Part shown: positions 34,497 through 43,342 of the stretch, piece by piece
How the letters are laid out: each line of letters begins with the position of its first letter
Position numbering within the stretch: position 1 is the stretch's first letter
Assembly: GCF_041435435.1 (NCBI RefSeq)
Contig: NZ_CP108494.1
Location: 7,846,501 to 7,910,500, forward strand
Direction: 5' to 3'
Source: Streptomyces sp. NBC_01241
Lineage (GTDB): Bacteria > Actinomycetota > Actinomycetes > Streptomycetales > Streptomycetaceae
Length of the DNA stretch: 64,000 bases
The notes under the pieces: generated by a model
Databases searched by the model: none
What the model saw: the letters and a program-made list of their open reading frames with translations, nothing else
What the model was told of the DNA's origin: nothing
Translations under genes and position numbers: made by a program

Positions 34497-35567
34497 TCAG
34501 CGCGCCAGGGGAAGGGGCAGGGCACGGAGCGTGGCGTCCGCCTCAGCCATGACGCGGTCGACGAGTTCGGCGCACGACGGCAGATCGTCGATCAGCCCCG
34601 CGACCTGGCCGGACGCCATCACCCCGAGATCGGTGCGTCCTTCGACCATCGAGGCCTTGAGCAGCATCGGGGTGTTGGCGGCCAGCAGGACCTGGCTCCA
34701 CGTCAGTTCCTTGCCGTGCTTCATCGCCAGGCCGTCGCGGATCATCCGCGCCCAGCCCAGGCCCGATTCCTTCTTGAAGGCCGCGGCGTGCCGGACCGCC
34801 CGCAGCAGCGAGGCGGACCGGCCCGACCGCTCCAGCGCGTCCACCAGCTCGGTGCGCAGCATCCGGTGCGGGAGGCCGTCCACGGCGGTGGTGACGGTCA
34901 CGTCCGTCACGGCTGCGGCCAGGTACTTCGCCTTGACCGCCGCGGGGACGGTGCTGTCGGAGGTGAGCAGGAAGCGGGTGCCCATGGCGATCCCGGCCGC
35001 GCCGTAGGACAGCGCGGCGACCAGACCGCGACCGTCGTGGAAGCCGCCCGCCGCGATGACCGGGATGTCCACCGCGTCGACGACCTGGGGGAGCAGGACG
35101 GTGGTCGCGATGTTCCCGGTGTGGCCGCCCCCCTCGCCGCCCTGTACCACCACCGCGTCGGCGCCCCACGCAGCGACCTTCTCCGCATGCCTTCTGGCGC
35201 CGACGGACGGGATGACCACCACCCCGGCGTCCTTCAGCCGCGCGATCAGCTCGCGGGAGGGCGCCAGCGCGAACGAGGCGACCTTGACGCCCTCGTCGAT
35301 GATGATCCGTACCCGCTCGGCCGCGTCCCCCGCGTCCGCCCGCAGATTGACGCCGAACGGCGCGTCCGTACGGGAGGTGACCTCACGGACGGCGGAGCGG
35401 AGCTGCTCGACGGTCATCGTGGCAGAGGCGAGGATGCCGAGCGCGCCCGCGTCGGCGGCCGCCGTGACCAGACGGGGGCCCGCCACCCACCCCATGCCGG
35501 TCTGCACGATGGGGTGGCGGACTCCGACCAACTCGGTGAGGGGGGTGGCGATCGTGACGCCGCTCAC
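34497..35567 (-). CDS. ipdC: IpdC, nitronate-monooxygenase-like FMN oxidoreductase
   Basis: A 356-residue TIM-barrel protein of the nitropropane dioxygenase/IMP dehydrogenase-like family: PIVQTGMGWVAGPRLVTAAA at the start, QGGEGGGHTG and AAGGFHDGRGLVAALSYGA in the FMN site. Size and operon position match IpdC (Rv3553), which acts with IpdAB and EchA20 in opening the last steroid rings. The GTG start overlaps the ipdB stop (GTGA). Its stop is only ten bases from the double terminator. Confidence 0.9.
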   Translation of the reverse strand: MSGVTIATPLTELVGVRHPIVQTGMGWVAGPRLVTAAADAGALGILASATMTVEQLRSAVREVTSRTDAPFGVNLRADAGDAAERVRIIIDEGVKVASFALAPSRELIARLKDAGVVVIPSVGARRHAEKVAAWGADAVVVQGGEGGGHTGNIATTVLLPQVVDAVDIPVIAAGGFHDGRGLVAALSYGAAGIAMGTRFLLTSDSTVPAAVKAKYLAAAVTDVTVTTAVDGLPHRMLRTELVDALERSGRSASLLRAVRHAAAFKKESGLGWARMIRDGLAMKHGKELTWSQVLLAANTPMLLKASMVEGRTDLGVMASGQVAGLIDDLPSCAELVDRVMAEADATLRALPLPLAR

Positions 35568-36337
35568 GCGGGGACCTCGCGGTCGCGCAGGCCCTTCGGG
35601 TCGATGACCTCGCGGATCAGCCGCAGCTCCTCGGCGGTGGGCTCACGGGTGTACGGCACCTCGTCGGGGATCGGGAGCGCGAACCCGGTGGCCTCGGCGA
35701 CCTCTTCGGGCGTGACGCCGGGGTGCAGGGAGCGCAGCCGCATCGTACGGTCCGGGGTCTCGAAGTCGAAGACGCCGAGGTTGCTGATGACGTCCGGGAT
35801 GCGGTGGTACCGGGCCGCGGCGGGACCGGCCGCCGCGGCGCGGTCGTAGCCGACGCCGCAGACCATGTCGACCCGCTCGACGAACACCCGCGCCGAGTGC
35901 CTGGGGATCCAGTAACTCGTCGGGTTGTTCAGCGTGTTGTTCGGGGCGCCGCGCACCCCCAGCAGCTGCCGCTTGGGGGCGGCCCAGTCACCGATGCAGG
36001 AGATGTTCTGATTGCCGTGGCGGTCGATCTGGGTGGCGCCCATCATCACGTGCCGCCGTCCCGTGGCGGTCATGGACAGATGCTGACGGTACGGCAGCCA
36101 TCCCTCCACCACCTGGGACTTCGCACCGACCGCCGGCACGTCGCCGATGAGCAGGGCCTCGCCGTCGGTCAGCAGCAGATCGGGGGAGAAGCTGAGCTTC
36201 GCCAGCCGGGCCCCGATGGTGGGGACGGTACCCATCGGGCTGGCCAGGACCTCGCTCGCGCCCCGCCATGCCTCGGCGCAGGCCACCACGCAGTATTCGG
36301 CCCGCGTCGCCGTCGTCGTCCCGGTGCTGCCGCTCAT
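35564..36337 (-). CDS. ipdB: CoA-transferase-like ring hydrolase, beta subunit IpdB
   Basis: A 257-residue class I CoA-transferase-fold protein with FSPDLLLTDGEALL, RRHVMMGATQIDRHGNQNIS and NTLNNPTSYWIPRHSARVFV, matching IpdB (Rv3552, 250 residues). IpdAB is not a transferase but a hydrolase that opens ring C of COCHEA-CoA. The ATG at 36337 follows an AGGAGGAA ribosome site and overlaps the ipdA stop. The two subunits are therefore coupled. Confidence 0.9.
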   Translation of the reverse strand: MSGSTGTTTATRAEYCVVACAEAWRGASEVLASPMGTVPTIGARLAKLSFSPDLLLTDGEALLIGDVPAVGAKSQVVEGWLPYRQHLSMTATGRRHVMMGATQIDRHGNQNISCIGDWAAPKRQLLGVRGAPNNTLNNPTSYWIPRHSARVFVERVDMVCGVGYDRAAAAGPAAARYHRIPDVISNLGVFDFETPDRTMRLRSLHPGVTPEEVAEATGFALPIPDEVPYTREPTAEELRLIREVIDPKGLRDREVPA

Positions 36338-37200
36338 TTTTCCTCCTCGTGGAACGCCGCCACCGCGGCCTGGTACGCGGCCTCGTCCCCGGACAGGTAC
36401 CGCTCGGTGAACGCCTGCCACGCCTCGGGGTCGCGGGCGGCCTGGGCGTAGGCCCGTTGGAACGTCTCGTCGCGGTCGTGGTCGGGCACGCAGGACGTGA
36501 AGTGCGCTCCGTTCGGCGTCTCGACGACACCGTTCACGAACGCGCGCTTGACCAGCAGCGTCTGCGGTCCGTTCTCCTTGAGCAGGTCCGCGGTGTCCAC
36601 GATCCGCTCGCAGGAGACGTACGCGGTGTCGGCGGCCTCGCAGAAGAGGTCGTCGAAGTACGGGTCGGGGCCGAGGTACTGGGCGTTGCCGTGCACATCG
36701 GCGCGGTTGAGGTGGACGAGCGCGGCGTCCAGCCGCAGCGCCGGGACCGCGACGAGCTCCTCGCCGTCCTCGTACGGTGAAGTGACCGTCCGCAGCTGCG
36801 GGTTGACGCGCATCACGTCCGAGGCGAGCCCCGCCCGCACCGGCATGAAGGGCAGCCGCTGCCCGGCGGCCGTCAGCCCCCACATGAACATGGCCTCGTC
36901 CAGCTCCACCATCTGGAACGCGCCCCGCTGCCGTGCCGCACCGAAGTGCGGTTCGAGGGGGATGGAGTCGAGCGTGGCGAAGGCCGCGACCAGCTTGCGG
37001 ATCCGTCCGGCGGCGGCGAGCAGCCCGACGTCGGGACCGCCGTAGGAGACGACGGTCAGGTCGGTGACGTCCGAGCGCAGCAGCGCGCGGACCAGGGCCA
37101 TCGGCTTGCGCCGGGAGCCCCAGCCGCCGATGCCGATCGTCATGCCGCTCTCCAGCCGGCCGACGACCTCGTCGGCGGTCATGGTTTTGTCCCTGCTCAC
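36334..37200 (-). CDS. ipdA: CoA-transferase-like ring hydrolase, alpha subunit IpdA
   Basis: A 288-residue protein. SGMTIGIGGWGSRRKPMALV, SDVTDLTVVSYGGPDVGLL, DPYFDDLF and FVNGVVETPNGAHFTSC match IpdA (Rv3551). With IpdB it hydrolyses the ring of COCHEA-CoA. I take the GTG at 37200, which overlaps the echA20 stop (GTGA) and gives an N-terminus aligned with known IpdA; the ATG at 37182 is an alternative six residues in. Confidence 0.9.
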   Translation of the reverse strand: MSRDKTMTADEVVGRLESGMTIGIGGWGSRRKPMALVRALLRSDVTDLTVVSYGGPDVGLLAAAGRIRKLVAAFATLDSIPLEPHFGAARQRGAFQMVELDEAMFMWGLTAAGQRLPFMPVRAGLASDVMRVNPQLRTVTSPYEDGEELVAVPALRLDAALVHLNRADVHGNAQYLGPDPYFDDLFCEAADTAYVSCERIVDTADLLKENGPQTLLVKRAFVNGVVETPNGAHFTSCVPDHDRDETFQRAYAQAARDPEAWQAFTERYLSGDEAAYQAAVAAFHEEEK

Positions 37201-37952
37201 GACTGCTGCTCCTTTTCCGTGCCGAAGGTGTCGCGGACGCGGTCGGCCACGCCGCTGAGGTTGGCCTCGAAGGTGAAGCCCTGCTCGAAGCGGTAGCTGC
37301 GGCGTACGTCGACCGGATCGATGCCGTTGATCGCGGCCTTGGCGAGGCGGATCAGCGTCCCGTCCTTGGCGGCGATCTCGCGGGCCAGCTCCAGCGCCGC
37401 GTCCGGCAGTTGCTCGCGCGGTACGACCCGCCACACGGAGCCGTGCTGGTGCAGCTCCTGCGCGGTGGCGGTCCGCGAGGTGTAGTACAGGGCCCGCATC
37501 AGGTGCTGGGGGACCAGTCGGGCCAGGTGGGTGGCCGCGCCGAGCGCGCCGCGGTCCAGCTCGGGCAGGCCGAAGGTCGCGTCGTCGCTGGCGACGATGG
37601 CGTCCGCGTTGCCGACCAGGCCGATACCGCCGCCCAGACAGAAGCCGTGCACGGCGGCGACCACCGGGACCTCGCAGTCGTAGACCGCGGCGAACGCCTC
37701 GTAGCAGCCGCGGTTGGCGCCGATGAGGGCGTCGTGGCCGGCCGTGCGCTGCATCTCCTTGATGTCGACGCCGGCGTTGAAGCCGCGGCCCGTGGCGCTG
37801 AGCACCACGCATCGCACCGACGGATCGGCCCCCGCGGCGCGTACCGCGGCGGCCAGGTCGTACCAGCCCTGCACGGGGAGGGCGTTGACCGGGGGATAGT
37901 CCACGGAGACGAGGGCGATGCCCTCTTCCGGGGCGGAGGTGGAGACACCCAT
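37197..37952 (-). CDS. echA20: Crotonase-family ring hydrolase EchA20
   Basis: A 251-residue crotonase similar to EchA20 (Rv3550): VDYPPVNALPVQGWYDLA, GRGFNAGVDIKEMQ, AVHGFCLGGGIGLVGNADA and LDRGALGAATHLARLVPQH. EchA20 hydrolyses ring D of the HIP-derived CoA ester before IpdAB opens ring C. It heads the operon echA20-ipdA-ipdB-ipdC. The -10-like TAGCTG ends about ten bases before the ATG, so leaderless translation is possible. A KstR2-type operator lies just upstream. Confidence 0.92.
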   Translation of the reverse strand: MGVSTSAPEEGIALVSVDYPPVNALPVQGWYDLAAAVRAAGADPSVRCVVLSATGRGFNAGVDIKEMQRTAGHDALIGANRGCYEAFAAVYDCEVPVVAAVHGFCLGGGIGLVGNADAIVASDDATFGLPELDRGALGAATHLARLVPQHLMRALYYTSRTATAQELHQHGSVWRVVPREQLPDAALELAREIAAKDGTLIRLAKAAINGIDPVDVRRSYRFEQGFTFEANLSGVADRVRDTFGTEKEQQS

Positions 37953-37973
37953 GAGCAGATCAGCTACCTTTCC

Positions 37974-37989
37974 ACCAAGCGTTTGTTAG
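37974..37989. promoter_or_regulatory. KstR2-type operator in the echA20/SDR divergent promoter
   Basis: The 16-mer ACCAAGCGTTTGTTAG is the second copy of the site at 30498 and shares the form ACCAAnCnnTTGTTAG when both are read in the same sense. It differs from the KstR2 consensus AnCAAGnnCTTGnT at one position. It lies between echA20 (minus) and the SDR at 38131 (plus). Confidence 0.8.
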
Positions 37990-38130
37990 GTTGCAAGCTA
38001 GCAGTGATCGGTGTGCGGCGGGAGATGTCCATGGGCAGCGATCGCCGAACCGACCGGATGCGCCGCTTCCGACACGGCCGGCGGGTTCTGGCCGCAGACC
38101 TCGATTCGCTCACCGAAAGGACACACACCC

Positions 38131-39042
38131 ATGACCGGACTGTGCACGGGACGCGTCGCCGTCATCACCGGGGCGGGCCGCGGGCTCGGGCGCGCGCACG
38201 CCCTCGCCCACGCCGCCGAGGGCGCCAAGGTCGTCGTCAACGACCTCGGAGTGGGCCTCGACGGCACCGGAGGGGCCACCGGGCCCGCCCAGCAGGTCGT
38301 CGAGGAGATCCGCGCACTCGGCGGCGAGGCGGTGGCACACGGCGGCGACATCACCACCACCGAGGGCGCGGCCTCACTGATCGCCACCGCCCTCGATGCC
38401 TTCGGCCGCCTCGACACCCTCGTCAACAACGCCGGATTCCTGCGCGACCGCATGCTCGTCAACCTGGACGACGACGACTGGGACGCGGTGATGCGCGTCC
38501 ACCTCAAGGGCCACTTCCTGCCGCTCAAGCACGCCGCCGCGCACTGGCGCGCCGAGGCGAAGGCCGGCCGTACGCCCGAGGCGCGGGTCGTCAACACCAG
38601 CTCCGGGGCGGGCCTCCTGGGCAGCGTCGGGCAGGGCAACTACTCCGCCGCCAAGGCAGGGATCATCGGTCTGACCCTGGTCGCCGCCGCCGAGATGGGC
38701 CGCTACGGCGTCCAGGTCAACGCCATCGCCCCGGCCGCCCGGACCCGGATGACCGAACAGACCTTCGCCGAAACCATGGCGGCCCCCGAGGACAGCGGAT
38801 TCGACGCCATGGCCCCGGAGAACGTCTCGCCCCTCGTTGTCTGGCTGGGCTCCGCCGCCTCCGCCGGGGTGAGCGGCCGGGTCTTCGAGGCCGAGGCCGG
38901 CCGGATCACCGTCATGGAGGGCTGGCGGCCGGGGCCCACCGCGGACAAGGGAGCCCGCTGGACGCCGGCGGAGGCGGGGGAGGCCACGCTCAAGCTGCTC
39001 GCCGACTCCGAGCCCCCGCAGCCGGTGTACGGGGCACGCTGA
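38131..39042 (+). CDS. Short-chain dehydrogenase, Rv3548c-like
   Basis: A 303-residue SDR of the MFE-2/Hsd4A-like branch: TGAGRGLGRAHALAHAAEGA, VVVNDLG, NNAGFLRDRMLVNL, active-site YSAAK. It is divergent from echA20 across a KstR2-type operator, as Rv3548c is near echA20 in M. tuberculosis, so it is probably part of the same regulon. A GAAAGGA ribosome site precedes the ATG at 38131. An open frame reaches 38011 but has no ribosome site. A hydroxyacyl-CoA dehydrogenase role is inferred. Confidence 0.82.
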   Translation: MTGLCTGRVAVITGAGRGLGRAHALAHAAEGAKVVVNDLGVGLDGTGGATGPAQQVVEEIRALGGEAVAHGGDITTTEGAASLIATALDAFGRLDTLVNNAGFLRDRMLVNLDDDDWDAVMRVHLKGHFLPLKHAAAHWRAEAKAGRTPEARVVNTSSGAGLLGSVGQGNYSAAKAGIIGLTLVAAAEMGRYGVQVNAIAPAARTRMTEQTFAETMAAPEDSGFDAMAPENVSPLVVWLGSAASAGVSGRVFEAEAGRITVMEGWRPGPTADKGARWTPAEAGEATLKLLADSEPPQPVYGAR

Positions 39043-39053
39043 CACACTGTCCG

Positions 39054-39174
39054 CTCCGCGGCGCGGTGCCACCTGTCCGGCCGGACGGGTGGCACCGCGC
39101 CGCGGAGCTGCTCGTCCGGATCACGGGATCACGAGGCGTCGATGCCGTCACCGGAGCCGGTGACGGCATCGACG
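39054..39174. terminator. Two hairpins between convergent genes
   Basis: A perfect 20-bp stem (39054-39073 with 39088-39107) is followed by a second stem of about 17 bp (39137-39153 with 39158-39174). They lie between the SDR ending at 39042 and the SnoaL-like gene ending at 39182 on the other strand. Confidence 0.88.
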
Positions 39175-39181
39175 CGTACGT

Positions 39182-39673
39182 TCAGCCGTGTGCCTTCTCG
39201 CCCCGCACGCCGTTGTTCAGCAGTTCGGGGGAGTCGGGGCGCCCGTCGAGGATGCGGTTGGTGCGGGTGGTGACCCGCCAGCCGGTCCCGGTGCGCCGCA
39301 GCTGCCAGTGATTGGCCGTGGCCCGGCGGACGACGTACCGGCCCTCCTCGTGCACGACCATCAGTGAGTGGCACACCGCGACCGCCTCGTCGCCGTCGAC
39401 CGTGATGTGCGGGGGACCCACCACGTGCGCGCAACCTCCTCGGATCCAGCTCCGGTGGGCATCGGAGCGGACCATCGCCCGGATCTGCTCCTGACCGGCG
39501 AGGTACACCTCGTCGATGTCGTACACGCCGTCCGGCTCCCAGAGCGCGGCGACCTCGTCCGCCGCCCCGCTGTCGACGAGCGGCCCGTACGACGCCATCA
39601 GGCGGGCGATCTCCCGTTCGTCCTCCAGCTGCCGCAGCCGTGCCTCGAGCGTGGCGATCCGGTCATCCATCAT
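39182..39673 (-). CDS. SnoaL-like / NTF2-fold protein
   Basis: A 163-residue protein with a coiled N-terminal lead (IATLEARLRQLEDEREIARL) and a SnoaL-like body: LWEPDGVYDIDEVYLAG, AHVVGPPHITVDGDEAVAVC and NHWQLRRTGTGWRVTTRTNR. The fold includes ketosteroid isomerases and ring-hydroxylating dioxygenase small subunits; which applies here cannot be read. GGAG stands seven bases before the ATG. The upstream F420-type gene is 38 bases away, so they may be one operon. Confidence 0.75.
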   Translation of the reverse strand: MMDDRIATLEARLRQLEDEREIARLMASYGPLVDSGAADEVAALWEPDGVYDIDEVYLAGQEQIRAMVRSDAHRSWIRGGCAHVVGPPHITVDGDEAVAVCHSLMVVHEEGRYVVRRATANHWQLRRTGTGWRVTTRTNRILDGRPDSPELLNNGVRGEKAHG

Positions 39674-39711
39674 GTTTCTCCTGTCGGAACGGGGGCGGAG
39701 ATCCGCGGAGT

Positions 39712-40569
39712 TCAGGTGAGATCGGCGGCGATCGCGGCCAGCGCCTCGACCTGCTCGACGTAATGGGCCGCCGACCCGGCGGCGAGGGAGACGCTCACCA
39801 GCGTGGCGCCGGCTTCGGCGACCTTCCGCAGTGCCACCGCCGTACGCTCCCCGTCCCCGGCCGGATCGAGCGGACGGCCGGCGCTGAGGACGACCTCGAA
39901 GCCCTCGGGCAGATCGGCCGCGTCGACCATCTCCCGCAGCTTCTCCAGCGAGAGACCGAAGGGGACCCATCCGTCGCCGTACGTCGTGGCACGGCGCAGC
40001 GAGCGCGGTGTGCGGCCACCGATCCACAGCGGCACCCGCTCCTGCACGGCATGCGGCTCCACCATGAAGCCCTCGAAGTCGAAGTGCTTGCCGTGGTACG
40101 CCGGTTCGCGATGCGACAGACCGGCCCGCAGCGCCGCGATGGCGTCGTCGGCGATCGCGCCCCGGCCTTCGAAGGCCGCGCCGAGAAGGGCGAACTCCTC
40201 CTCCAGGCTGCCGACACCGAGCCCCAGGACGAGGCGGCCGCCCGAGATCCGGTCGAGCGTGCCGTAGCGCTTCGCGATGGCCAGCGGATGGTGGTAGCCG
40301 AGCACCAGGACCTGGGTGGCGAAGCGGATGCGGCTGGTGCGGGCGGCGAGGTAGCCGAACGTGGCGAGCGGGTCCCAGTAGGTCCCCCCGCGCTGCTCGG
40401 CGATGCCGGTGGGGACGGCCACGTGCTCGGAACAGGTCAGGTGGTGAAAGCCGAAGCGGTCCGCGGCCTCGGCGATCGCCCCGAGCTCCTCGATGCCGGC
40501 GGTGCGCTCCCAGGGGGAGTGGGCGCCGGGGACGGCCGTGACGACGGGACTGGTGATTCCGAGTCGCAT
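39712..40569 (-). CDS. LLM-class F420-dependent oxidoreductase
   Basis: A 285-residue luciferase-like protein: FHHLTCSEHVAVP, TSRIRFATQVLVLGYHHPLA, GRLVLGLGVGSLEEEFALLG, VPLWIGGRTPRSLRRATTYG. This pattern is the TIGR03619-type F420-dependent group common in actinomycetes. A redox step on a steroid intermediate is possible. The ATG at 40569 is chosen because AAGAGG lies five bases upstream; the GTG two codons earlier overlaps that site. Confidence 0.85.
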   Translation of the reverse strand: MRLGITSPVVTAVPGAHSPWERTAGIEELGAIAEAADRFGFHHLTCSEHVAVPTGIAEQRGGTYWDPLATFGYLAARTSRIRFATQVLVLGYHHPLAIAKRYGTLDRISGGRLVLGLGVGSLEEEFALLGAAFEGRGAIADDAIAALRAGLSHREPAYHGKHFDFEGFMVEPHAVQERVPLWIGGRTPRSLRRATTYGDGWVPFGLSLEKLREMVDAADLPEGFEVVLSAGRPLDPAGDGERTAVALRKVAEAGATLVSVSLAAGSAAHYVEQVEALAAIAADLT

Positions 40570-40677
40570 GGGCACCTCTTTCGTACGGTACGGGAGCTCA
40601 CATCCAAACCGGTGAGGCGGGAACCGGGCGGGCCTCGTCCCGGTGGGCGGGAGGCGTTCGCCGCCGTCCCGCCCGCT

Positions 40678-40728
40678 TCCCGGTCACCGGGAACGGGTGT
40701 CCCCGCTCCCGCACGCTCCCCGTAGCGT
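40678..40728 (+). promoter_or_regulatory. Promoter of 3-alpha-HSD-like gene with shared dyad motif
   Basis: TCCCGGTCACCGGGA (40678-40692), a perfect 15-base dyad with one central base, is followed by TAGCGT (40723-40728) about 29-30 bases later. The ATG at 40837 lies about 100 bases beyond the predicted start. Two weaker look-alikes occur at 40612 and 40639. Confidence 0.6.
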
Positions 40729-40836
40729 CGGATGCGGACCCGAGTCCCGGACGAACGGTTCCTCCGGTCCGGCCCGCTCCGGTCGGACGGCGGTCCGCAC
40801 GTCCGACCCTGCGATCTTTCGATGTGAGGAGATGCC

Positions 40837-41613
40837 ATGACCCGCTGCGTCGTCGTGACCGGAGCCGGCTCCGGGATCGGAGCGGCCCTCGCCGCACTGC
40901 TACGGGCGCGGGGCGACCGTGTGATCGGGGTCGACCTGCGGGGTGCGGAGATCGAGGCCGACCTGGCCACGCCGGACGGCCGCGCCGCGGCGGCCGAGGC
41001 CGCGGCTCGGGCGGCCGGCGGAGTCGTGGACGCCGTGGTCACCTGCGCCGGCACCTCGGTGCCCGGCGAGGCCATGGTGACCGTGAACTACTTCGGCAGC
41101 ACCGGGTTCGTGACGGCCATGCGGCCCGCCCTCACCGCATCATCGGCCCCGCGCGTGGTGCTGATCGGGTCCATCTCCGGCACCCAGCCGGCGGACCCGG
41201 CCGTCGTGGCGGCCTGCCTCGCCGACGACGAGGAGACCGCCCTGGTCCACGCCCGGGCAGCGATCGCGGACGGGCGGGAGCGGCAGCTCTACCCCTCGTC
41301 GAAGTCGGCACTGGCCCAGTGGGCCCGGCGGACCGCCGTCGCCGAAGGGTGGGCCGATGCCGGAATCCCGCTGAACGTGGTGGCCCCCGGCGTGGTGCTC
41401 ACCCCGATGAGCGCGGGACTCTTCGACGATCCGGCGATGAAGCGGGCGATGGACACCGCCGTCCCGATGCCGCTGGGCGGCTACATGGAACCCGAGGCCG
41501 TGGCCCGGACGGTGGCGTTCCTGGCCTCGGCCGAGAACACCCACATCACCGGACAGGTGCTCTACACCGACGGCGGAGCCGAGGCGACGCTGCGCGGACC
41601 GTCGGTGTTCTGA
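40837..41613 (+). CDS. 3-alpha-hydroxysteroid dehydrogenase/carbonyl reductase-like SDR
   Basis: A 258-residue SDR with TGAGSGIGAALAALLRARGD, GVDLRGAEIEADLATPDGR, VNYFGS, active-site YPSSK and the end TDGGAEATLRGPSVF. The compact N-terminal half with the D-x-ADL-T-GR segment and the VNYFG motif are characteristic, as I recall, of Comamonas testosteroni HsdA-type 3-alpha-HSD. Such enzymes oxidise 3-alpha-hydroxy steroids, including bile acids, to 3-keto steroids. It is a single gene with its own shared-motif promoter. AGGAG precedes the ATG. Confidence 0.82.
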   Translation: MTRCVVVTGAGSGIGAALAALLRARGDRVIGVDLRGAEIEADLATPDGRAAAAEAAARAAGGVVDAVVTCAGTSVPGEAMVTVNYFGSTGFVTAMRPALTASSAPRVVLIGSISGTQPADPAVVAACLADDEETALVHARAAIADGRERQLYPSSKSALAQWARRTAVAEGWADAGIPLNVVAPGVVLTPMSAGLFDDPAMKRAMDTAVPMPLGGYMEPEAVARTVAFLASAENTHITGQVLYTDGGAEATLRGPSVF

Positions 41614-41698
41614 GCGCCCACGTCGCCGAGGCCCCGCGCCGCCCCGGACCGTGCGGGACCGGGACGGCGGGCAGACCCCGGCGCCGGAGCCGGCCGGG

Positions 41699-43342
41699 TC
41701 AGGGCCGCACGGACGCGCGGATCACCTTGCCCGTCGCGTTACGGGGCAGGCTCTCGGTGGTGAGCCGCCAGCGCGTCGGGACCTTGAAGTAGGCCAGCTC
41801 GCCGGCGGCGTACGCGCGCAGGGCCTCCTCGGTGACCGCGGACCCGGCCCTGGTCACCACGACGGCCGCCACTTCCTGGCCCAGGTCGGGGTGCGGGGCG
41901 CCGAGCACGATGCACTCCAAGACGTCGGGGTACGCGCTCAGCACCCCCTCGATCTCGGCGGGGTAGACGTTCTCCCCACCGCGGATGATCAGGTCGGATC
42001 GGCGCGTGGTCAGATACAGCCGCCCCTCCCGCAGGCAGCCGATGTCGCCGGTGCGCAGCCAGCGGTCCTCGCCGATCGCGTTCCCGGTGGCCTCCGCGTC
42101 GCCCCAGTACCCCAGCATGTTGAAGGCGCTGCGGACGCACACCTCGCCCTCCTCCCCCTCCGGGAGCGCTTCGCCGAGGGGGTCGCGGATCTCCAACTGG
42201 ACACCGGTGACCGGCCGGCCGAGCGATCCGGGTGCCTCCACGAGATCCTGGGAGGTGGCCACGGCGATCGCGGTACAGGACTCCGTCAGGCCGTAACTGT
42301 CCACGAGCGAGTCCTTCGCGAACGGCAGTTGCTTGCGCAGCTGCTCCTTGAACCGGGTCGAGGAGGGTGCGGAGGCCAGCGAGAATGCGGTCAGCGAGGA
42401 CGTGTCGTACGCGCTGACGTCGCCGTGTTCCAGGAGCCGGTTGGCCATCGTGGGGACGGCGCCCCAGTTCGTGATCCGCTCACGCTCCACCATGCGCAGC
42501 ACGGTATCCGCCTCGAAGGCGCCTTCGTACAGGGCGATCTTGCTGCCCGTCGCCAGGCGCGGCACGACCAGATTGTGCAGGCCGGCGATGTGGAAAAGCG
42601 GCAGCGCGAGAAGGTGGACACGGTCCATCGGGTCCAGCGGATCGCCGAACGTCGTCAGCAGGGCGTCGTTCAGCCGGTGGTACTCCACGACGGACAGCAG
42701 GTTGCGGTGGGTGTGGACCGCGCCCTTGGGACGGCCGGACGTGCCGGAGGTGTAGAGGATGACGGCCGGGTCGTCCTCGGCGACGTCCACGGAGGGCAGC
42801 GGCTCGTCGCCGTACGCGGTGGCGAAGCGGGAGATGTCCTTGGTGACCGAGAGCACGGGCACCTCGACCCCGGCGAGCAGGGCGGCCCGCTTGGCGTCGG
42901 CCACGACCAGGGAGGGGGCCGCGTGCCCGACGCCGTACTCCAGCTCGCGCGCCGACCACCAGGCGTTGAAACCGACCACCACGGCGCCGATCGACACGGT
43001 GGCCCAGAACGTCTGGATCCACTCGACCGAGTTGGCGGCGGCGATGGCGACCCGGTCGCCCTTGGCGACGCCGTGCTCCTCGCGCAGCACCCGTGCCAGC
43101 GAGGCCACCTGGGCGGCGTGCTCGGCGAACGTCAGCCTTCGGTCCGCCGTGACGACGTACTCCCGGTCGGCGAACCGGACGGACTCGTGGAGCACCTCGT
43201 GCAGCGCACGGCGGCGATGAGTGAAGACCGGGAGACGGGTGCCCAGGACGTCGTCCTCGGCGAGTTCGAACCGGCCACCGGGGGCGGTGAGCCCGGCCAT
43301 CACGGCGAGGGCGTCGGAGCGGGCGTCGGTGTCGCTGGTCAT
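41699..43342 (-). CDS. Acyl-CoA synthetase (AMP-forming)
   Basis: A 547-residue ligase: ILYTSGTSGRPKGAVHTHRN, YGLTESCTAIAV, WLRTGDIGCLREG, RGGENVYPAEIEGVLSAYPD and the terminal catalytic lysine in PRNATGKVIRASV. It is convergent with the 3-alpha-HSD-like gene. Activation of a steroid side-chain or bile-acid carboxylate is plausible from context but a fatty acid substrate is not excluded. The ATG at 43342 is chosen over an upstream one because GGAGGAGT lies just before it. Confidence 0.88.
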   Translation of the reverse strand: MTSDTDARSDALAVMAGLTAPGGRFELAEDDVLGTRLPVFTHRRRALHEVLHESVRFADREYVVTADRRLTFAEHAAQVASLARVLREEHGVAKGDRVAIAAANSVEWIQTFWATVSIGAVVVGFNAWWSARELEYGVGHAAPSLVVADAKRAALLAGVEVPVLSVTKDISRFATAYGDEPLPSVDVAEDDPAVILYTSGTSGRPKGAVHTHRNLLSVVEYHRLNDALLTTFGDPLDPMDRVHLLALPLFHIAGLHNLVVPRLATGSKIALYEGAFEADTVLRMVERERITNWGAVPTMANRLLEHGDVSAYDTSSLTAFSLASAPSSTRFKEQLRKQLPFAKDSLVDSYGLTESCTAIAVATSQDLVEAPGSLGRPVTGVQLEIRDPLGEALPEGEEGEVCVRSAFNMLGYWGDAEATGNAIGEDRWLRTGDIGCLREGRLYLTTRRSDLIIRGGENVYPAEIEGVLSAYPDVLECIVLGAPHPDLGQEVAAVVVTRAGSAVTEEALRAYAAGELAYFKVPTRWRLTTESLPRNATGKVIRASVRP

